Of a stretch of DNA of 5,899 nt, positions 4,165 through 5,899 are shown piece by piece. Source of the stretch: Pseudomonadota bacterium (GTDB lineage: Bacteria > Pseudomonadota > Alphaproteobacteria > Caulobacterales > Caulobacteraceae); NCBI GenBank assembly GCA_023434015.1, contig JAEYTM010000111.1, positions 1 to 5,899 on the forward strand. Direction: 5' to 3'. The position numbers and the translations under genes were made by a program. The notes below the pieces were generated by a model, which saw only the letters and a program-made list of their open reading frames with translations, was not told the DNA's origin and ran no database searches. Positions within the stretch are counted from its first letter, which is position 1, and each line of letters starts with the position of its first letter.

Positions 4165-5247
4165 ATGGCCGAGGAAAACGACGCCGCCTCGAAGACAGAG
4201 GAGCCGACACCCCGGAAGCTTGAACAGGCCCGGCAGAAAGGGGACGTGGTCAAGACCCAGGACCTCGGCGGCCTGGCCTCGCTGGCGGGGGCGGCGACGG
4301 TGATCGCCATCGCCGGTGGCTGGCTGTCGCAGAACGCCGCCTTCGCGCTGCTGCCGTTCCTGGCCCATCCGGAGGACATGTCGCTGGAGAACGGCGGGGC
4401 GGTGCAGGTGGCGCGCCAGGCGATGCTGGCCAGCGCCCCGATCCTGGCGATGGTCGGGCTGGCGGCGGCGGCGGCCGGGGCGGCCGGCCACCTGATTCAG
4501 ACCGGGCTGATGTTCACCCCCGAGAAGCTGAAGATGGACCCGAAGAAGGTCTCGCCGCTGGCCGGCTTCAAGCGGCTGTTCAGCCTGGATTCGTTCGTCC
4601 AGTTCCTGAAGTCGGTGGTGAAGATCCTGCTCACCGCGGCCATCGCCTGGTGGGTGCTCAAGCCGTTCCTGCCCCAGCTCAGCAACCTCCCGGCGATGGA
4701 CCCGGCGGCCATGCTGCCGTTCTCCGCCGACATCCTGCGGCGGCTGGTGTTCGCGGTGGCCGCCCTGCTGCTGGCCATCGCCGGGGCCGACTGGATGTGG
4801 CAGCGCCAGCGCTTCATGAAGCGCATGCGGATGACCAAGGAGGAGCTCAAGGAGGACTTCAAGCAGTCCGAGGGCGACCCCCATGTGAAGGCCCGCCAGA
4901 AGCAGCTTCGCCACCAGCGCGCCCGGCGGCGGATGATGCAGGCGGTGCCGGAAGCGACCGTTGTGCTGATGAACCCGACCCACTACGCGGTCGCCCTGAA
5001 GTACGAGGCGGGGGACAGCGGCGCGCCCCTGTGCGTCGCCAAGGGCCTCGACAGCCTGGCTTTGAAGATCCGCGCCGTGGCCGAGGAGGCCGGCGTGCCG
5101 GTGATCGAGGACGCGCCGCTGGCGCGGGCGCTCTACGCCGCGGTCGAGATCGACGACGTCATCCCGCCCGCCCACTACGAAGCGGTGGCGCGGATCATCG
5201 GGTTCATCCTCGGCGCCGGACGCCGTGCGGCGGCGCGGGGGCTGTGA
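4165..5247 (+). CDS. flhB: Flagellar export apparatus switch protein FlhB
   Basis: FlhB controls the switch from rod/hook to filament export and wraps the export gate. The product has 360 residues (383 in Salmonella). The N-terminal cytoplasmic motif KTEEPTPRKLEQARQKGDV (10-28) is diagnostic. Four membrane segments follow at about 37-65, 86-112, 144-166 and 186-208. After a charged linker (MTKEELKEDFKQSEGDPHVK, 223-242) comes the cytoplasmic domain with the autocleavage motif NPTH at 270-273; cleavage is expected between Asn270 and Pro271. The conserved tail has NPTHYAVALKY, LALKIRAVAEEAGVPVIEDA (298-317), PLARALY and the 'I' patch after it. All key residues are intact. It begins three bases after fliR with no Shine-Dalgarno, so it is probably translated by coupling. 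cckA starts four bases after its stop. Confidence 0.98.
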   Translation: MAEENDAASKTEEPTPRKLEQARQKGDVVKTQDLGGLASLAGAATVIAIAGGWLSQNAAFALLPFLAHPEDMSLENGGAVQVARQAMLASAPILAMVGLAAAAAGAAGHLIQTGLMFTPEKLKMDPKKVSPLAGFKRLFSLDSFVQFLKSVVKILLTAAIAWWVLKPFLPQLSNLPAMDPAAMLPFSADILRRLVFAVAALLLAIAGADWMWQRQRFMKRMRMTKEELKEDFKQSEGDPHVKARQKQLRHQRARRRMMQAVPEATVVLMNPTHYAVALKYEAGDSGAPLCVAKGLDSLALKIRAVAEEAGVPVIEDAPLARALYAAVEIDDVIPPAHYEAVARIIGFILGAGRRAAARGL

Positions 5248-5251
5248 GAGA

Positions 5252-5899
5252 ATGAAGGTGACTGATTCGTCGGGCGGTTCCGCCCAACCCAAGGAGGCGC
5301 TGTCGCTCGCCATGGCGGAGCCGGTGTCCAGAGGCGCGCGCCGGGTCGATCCGCTGACGGCGGCGGCGGTGGCGTTCTTCGTTCTGGCGGTGGGCGCGAC
5401 CGGCTGGGTGGCGGTCAACGCCGGTCCGGTGACCACGGCGACCCTGATGGTGCTGATCGGCCTCGCGGGCGTCGCCTGCCTCGGCCTCTTCGCCCTGCGC
5501 GGCGGCGGCGAGCCGGTGAACGAAGCCGAGCCCGGCGCCGACAAGCTGATCGAGGCGCTCTCCGAGCCCGCCGCCATCGCCGCGCCGGACGGGCGCCTGC
5601 AGGCCGCCAACGCCGCCTGGAAGACGGTGTTCGGCGCGGCCGCCCGCCTGCCCAAGAGCGGCACCTCAGCCTCAAGCCTGTTCGGAGCCTTCAAGATCGC
5701 CCGGCGCGGCGACGTCGGGCGCGCCTCGATCCGCACCAATGGGACGGAGCACGAGGCGGTCGTCTCTCCGCTCGGGCCGCGCCGTTTCCTCGTGCGGCTC
5801 GGCGGCCACGGTCCCGGCGCCCTGGCGCTGCCGACCGCGGCCCTGGAGGTGATCACCGCCTTTTCCACCGCCTCCAGTCCGCCGCCGAAGGTGCTGGAC
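5252..5899 (+). CDS. cckA: CckA-type hybrid histidine kinase, N-terminal part (truncated by window end)
   Basis: CckA is the membrane kinase/phosphatase that, via the phosphotransfer protein ChpT, controls phosphorylation of CtrA and CpdR in Caulobacter. Only 216 codons are in the window; the reading frame is open to the last base. A short cytoplasmic tail (1-33) precedes two membrane segments at about 35-57 and 61-83 with almost no periplasmic loop, then a charged linker and a PAS-like region starting near residue 95 (ALSEPAAIAAPDGRLQAANA, 102-121, and AAWKTVFG). The diagnostic HisKA, ATPase and receiver domains would lie beyond the window, so the name rests on this topology, on sequence resemblance to the CckA N-terminus and on its place behind flhB, as in Caulobacter. 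It starts four bases after flhB, with GAGAGA directly before the ATG. An in-frame ATG at 5312 (Met21) with AAGGAGG 14 bases upstream is an alternative start. A GATTC CcrM site lies at 5264-5268. Confidence 0.85.
   Translation, partial: MKVTDSSGGSAQPKEALSLAMAEPVSRGARRVDPLTAAAVAFFVLAVGATGWVAVNAGPVTTATLMVLIGLAGVACLGLFALRGGGEPVNEAEPGADKLIEALSEPAAIAAPDGRLQAANAAWKTVFGAAARLPKSGTSASSLFGAFKIARRGDVGRASIRTNGTEHEAVVSPLGPRRFLVRLGGHGPGALALPTAALEVITAFSTASSPPPKVLD
5291..5314 (+). promoter_or_regulatory. Possible alternative translation start of cckA
   Basis: AAGGAGG (5291-5297) is a near-perfect anti-Shine-Dalgarno match inside the 5' part of cckA, and an in-frame ATG lies at 5312-5314. The 14-base spacing is longer than usual, so this is only a candidate. 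A start here would shorten the cytoplasmic tail before the first membrane segment by 20 residues and would create a 64-base gap after flhB. Confidence 0.3.

Noticed and set aside
2997..4223. A 408-codon plus-strand open frame overlapping fliQ and fliR
   Set aside because: It is a frame-shifted shadow with Arg/Pro/Asp-rich composition and no recognisable motif; the true genes are in the other frames.
3685..5868. A 727-codon open frame on the minus strand opposite fliR, flhB and cckA
   Set aside because: It is an antisense shadow from high GC codon bias: His/Gln/Arg-rich low-complexity translation, no domain, and it crosses three well-supported genes.

Overview
The window is GC-rich (about two-thirds G+C by eye) and densely packed. 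It looks like chromosome from an alphaproteobacterium of the Caulobacterales (Caulobacter/Phenylobacterium type). Four things support this: the protein sequences, a flhB gene followed directly by the N-terminus of a CckA-type hybrid histidine kinase, a perfect CtrA box (TTAA-N7-TTAAC) in front of early flagellar genes, and CcrM-type GANTC sites near several gene starts. No mobile element, CRISPR array, tRNA or rRNA is visible. Apart from the sequence-level oddities listed as findings, this is a conserved flagellar assembly region rather than an accessory island.

Layout. Bases 29-1101 on the minus strand hold fliO and fliP, which share one base at the stop/start junction. A 91-bp divergent promoter region follows (1102-1192) with the CtrA box. 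Reading rightward are flgB, flgC and fliE (1193-2373), which encode proximal rod proteins and the rod/MS-ring adaptor. A stem-loop spans the fliE stop codon, and sodC, a periplasmic Cu/Zn superoxide dismutase, converges on it from the minus strand (2405-2926). A 194-bp divergent intergenic region contains a perfect 9-bp-arm inverted repeat built on GTTAAC. It is followed by the rightward run fliQ, fliR, flhB (3121-5247) and, four bases later, the truncated start of cckA (5252 to the window end).

How the genes work together. FliP, FliQ and FliR form the membrane export gate of the flagellar type III secretion apparatus. FliO helps FliP assemble, and FlhB is the self-cleaving substrate-specificity switch. 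FliE, FlgB and FlgC are among the first exported parts and make the MS-ring/rod junction. In Caulobacter such genes are the early (class II) tier, switched on by the cell-cycle regulator CtrA. CckA is the kinase/phosphatase at the head of the phosphorelay that activates CtrA, so the right-hand transcription unit may carry the kinase of its own activator. sodC is the only gene with no flagellar or cell-cycle role. Its predicted zinc site is atypical, with Glu at the position of the third zinc histidine.

Start codons were corrected where the longest open frame overruns the family N-terminus (fliP, sodC, fliQ). Regulatory calls rest on sequence pattern and spacing only.
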